Assembly (NCBI RefSeq): GCF_012489685.1
Contig: NC_080045.1
Coordinates: 3,291,001-3,355,000, forward strand
DNA from: Lotus japonicus
Taxonomy: Eukaryota > Streptophyta > Magnoliopsida > Fabales > Fabaceae
Direction: 5' to 3'
DNA: 64,000 nucleotides
In this document: positions 61,639 to 64,000 of the stretch, piece by piece
Layout of the letters: the number at the start of each line of letters is the position of its first letter
Numbering within the stretch: the stretch's first letter is position 1
Position numbers and translations under genes: made by a program
Notes under the pieces: model-generated
What the model was told of the DNA's origin: nothing
The model's input: only the letters and a program-made list of their open reading frames with translations
Database searches by the model: none

Positions 61639-63961
61639 GGTATGCCTCGTTGCCCAAATGGTTTCCCTATGCCAAGGTGCACCCGTGAGCTCTCATGTCA
61701 AAATTTAGGAATTCTTGCCCCGATGATGGATTTCTCAAGGATAACCTATTCAAATTTGGGTGGAAAATATCAAGTTGAAAGGGACACTTGGATGGCCATG
61801 CCATGCCTCGTTGCCCAAATGGTTTCCCTATGCAGAGGTGCCCCCGTGAGCACCGATGTCAAAATTTGAGAATTCTTGCACCGATGATGGATTTTCCAAG
61901 GCTAACCTATTTGAATTTGGGTGGAAAATGTGTTTTTAAGGGAAATTATCAATATGGAAGGGAAACTTGGATTGTTATGGCATGCCTCGTTTCCCAAATG
62001 GTTTCCCTATCCCTAGGTGCCCCGATAATGGATTTCCCATGGCTAACCTATGCGAATTTGGGTGGAAAATGAGTTTTCAAGGGAAAATATCAAGTTGGAA
62101 GTGCAACTTGGATTGTCATGGCATGCCTCGTTGCCCAAATGGTTTCCTTATCCAAAGGTGCCCCCGTGAGCTCTCATGTTAAAATTTGAGAATTCTTGCC
62201 CTGATGATGGATTTCCCAAGGCTAACCTATGCGAATTTGGGTGGAAAATGAGTTTTCAAAGGAAAATATCAAGTTCGAAGGGACTCTTGGTCTGCCATGC
62301 CTTGCCTTGTTGCCCAAAGGGTTTCCCTATATCAAGGAGCACCCGTGAGCTCCCATCTCAAAATTTGGGAATTCTTGTCCCGATGATGGATTTCCCGAGG
62401 CTAACCTATGCGAATATGGGTGGAAAATATCAAGTTGGAAGAAACACTTGGATTGCCATGGCATGCCTCGTTGCCCAAATGGTTTCCCTATCCCAAGGTT
62501 CCCCCGTGAGCTCTCATATCAAAATTTGAGAATTCTTGACTCGATAATGGATTTCCCAAAGCTAACCTATGCGAATTTGGGTGGAAAATGAGTTTTCAAG
62601 GGAAAATATCAAGTTGGAAGGGAAACTTGGATTGCCATGGCATGCCTCGTTGCCCAAATGGTTTCCTTATCCCGAGGTGCCCCCGTGAGCTCTCATGTCA
62701 AAATTTGAGAATTCTTGCCCCGATGATGGATTTCTCAAGGCTAACCTATGCGAATTTGGGTGGAAAATGAGTTCTCAAGGGAAAATGTCAAGCTTGAAGG
62801 GAAACTTGGATTTCCATAGCATGCCTCGTTGCCCAAATGGTTTCCCTATGACAAAGTGCACCCGTGAGCTCCCATCTTAAAATTTGAGATTTCATTCCTC
62901 GATGATGGATTTCCCAAGGCTAATTTATGCAAATTTGAGTGGAAAATGAGTTTTCAAAGGAAAATATTAAGTTTGAAGGGACTCTTGGTTTGCCATGCCT
63001 TGCCTTGATGCCCAAATGGTTTCCCTATCCCAAGGTGCACCCGTGAGCTCCCATTTCAAAATTTGGGAATTCTGGCCCCGATGATGGATTTCCCAAGGCT
63101 AACCTGTGCGAATTTGGGTGGAAAATATCAAGTTGGAAGGGACACTTGGATTGCCATTGTATGCCTCTTTTCCCAAATGGCTTCACTATCACAAGGTGCC
63201 CCCGTGAGCTCTCATGTCAAAATTTGAGAATTCTTGACCCGAAAATGGATTTGCCAAGGTTAACCTATGCGAATTGGGGTGGAAAATGAGTTTTCAACGG
63301 AAAATATCAAGTTGGAAAGGAAACTTGGATTTCCATGGCATACCTCGTTTCCCAAATGGTTTCCCTATGCCGAGGTGCCCCCGTGAGCACCTATGTCAAA
63401 ATTTGAGAATTCTTGCAACGATGATGGATTTCCCAAGGCAAACCTATGCGAATTTGGGTGGAAAATGAGTTTTTAAGGGAAAATATAAAATTGGAAGGGA
63501 AAGTTGGATTGTCATGGGATGCCTCGTTGCCCAAATGGTTTCCCTATCCCTAGTTGCCCCCGTGACCTCTCATGTCAAAATTTGAGAATTCTTGCCTCGA
63601 TAATGGATTTCTCAAGATGCGAATTTGGGTGGAAAATGAGTTTTCAAGGGAAAATATCAAGTTGGAAGGGACTCTAGGTTTGCCATGGCTTGCCTCGTTG
63701 CCCTAATGGTTTCCCTATGCCATGGTGCACCCGTGAGCTCCCATCTCAAAATTTGAGAATTCTTACCCCGAAGATGGATTTTCCAAGGCTAAACTATGCT
63801 AACTTGGGTGGAAAATGACTTTTCAATGGAAAATATCAAGATGTAAGGGACTCTTTGATGGTCATGGCATGCCTTGTTGCCCAAATTGTTTCACTATGCC
63901 GAGGTGCCCCCGTAAGCACCAATGTCAAAATTTGAGAATTCTTGCACCGATGATGGATTTC
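61639..63961. repeat. Satellite block C3, inverted orientation
   Basis: Further reverse-complemented monomers of the same family. The array breaks off in the middle of GATGGATTTCCC at 63961. Confidence 0.94.
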
Positions 63962-64000
63962 TGATGAGCGATATTTTACCCACTTTTCATAGCCTTAATT
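63962..64000. mobile_element. Probable start of another LTR element at the window edge
   Basis: Satellite stops after GATGGATTTC and is replaced by TGATGAGCGATATTTTACCC, unrelated to the monomer. A TG start exactly at the break, in a style familiar from legume gypsy LTRs, suggests an insertion. The candidate target duplication is ATTTC (63957-63961). Only 39 bases are visible. Confidence 0.5.

Overview
This window is plant nuclear heterochromatin: a satellite array of roughly 38 kb, broken up by LTR retrotransposons. I see no ordinary host gene. The plant assignment rests on a Ty1/copia Sirevirus-type element with an extra env-like ORF, and on a Ty3/gypsy Tat-lineage element with two RNase H domains and an antisense gene. 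The protein and LTR styles resemble legumes (Fabaceae), but that is recalled similarity and was not searched.

Layout. (1) 1-11347 is a minus-strand Sirevirus-type copia element. Reading leftward it has a 1.2 kb LTR, an initiator-Met-tRNA primer site, a broken gag, an intact 1034-codon pol and an env-like ORF cut by a 100-N gap (3295-3394). Positions 1-3294 repeat 3555-6847 almost perfectly, most simply because two contig ends overlap and were not merged. (2) 11348-29129 is satellite block A, with monomers of 179 and 161 bp in higher-order repeats of about 859, 1038 and 1199 bp. (3) 29130-39612 is a complete, young Tat-lineage element on the minus strand. Its 280-bp LTRs look identical, it is flanked by a CCTTC target duplication, and it has one uninterrupted 1788-aa gag-pol. 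On the opposite strand between pol and the 3' LTR it carries a gene with its own TATA box, an 85-bp intron and an 820-aa predicted product. (4) 39618-55007 is satellite block B, same orientation as A but more diverged, with several recent segmental duplications. (5) At about 55007 the satellite flips orientation. The inverted block runs to 63961 and is interrupted by a 303-bp Tat-like solo LTR (55795-56097) and a 3.7-kb solo LTR with a perfect TCCAT target duplication (57920-61633). (6) From 63962 another element seems to begin at the window edge.

How the parts relate. The satellite is the substrate and the retrotransposons are nested in it. The Tat element is the only one that looks potentially autonomous and recent. 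The copia element has a damaged gag, and two other elements are reduced to solo LTRs, which implies recombinational turnover. The observation most worth follow-up is the spliced antisense gene inside the Tat element. The many open frames seen across the satellite are by-products of a stop-poor monomer whose length is not a multiple of three, and are not annotated as genes.
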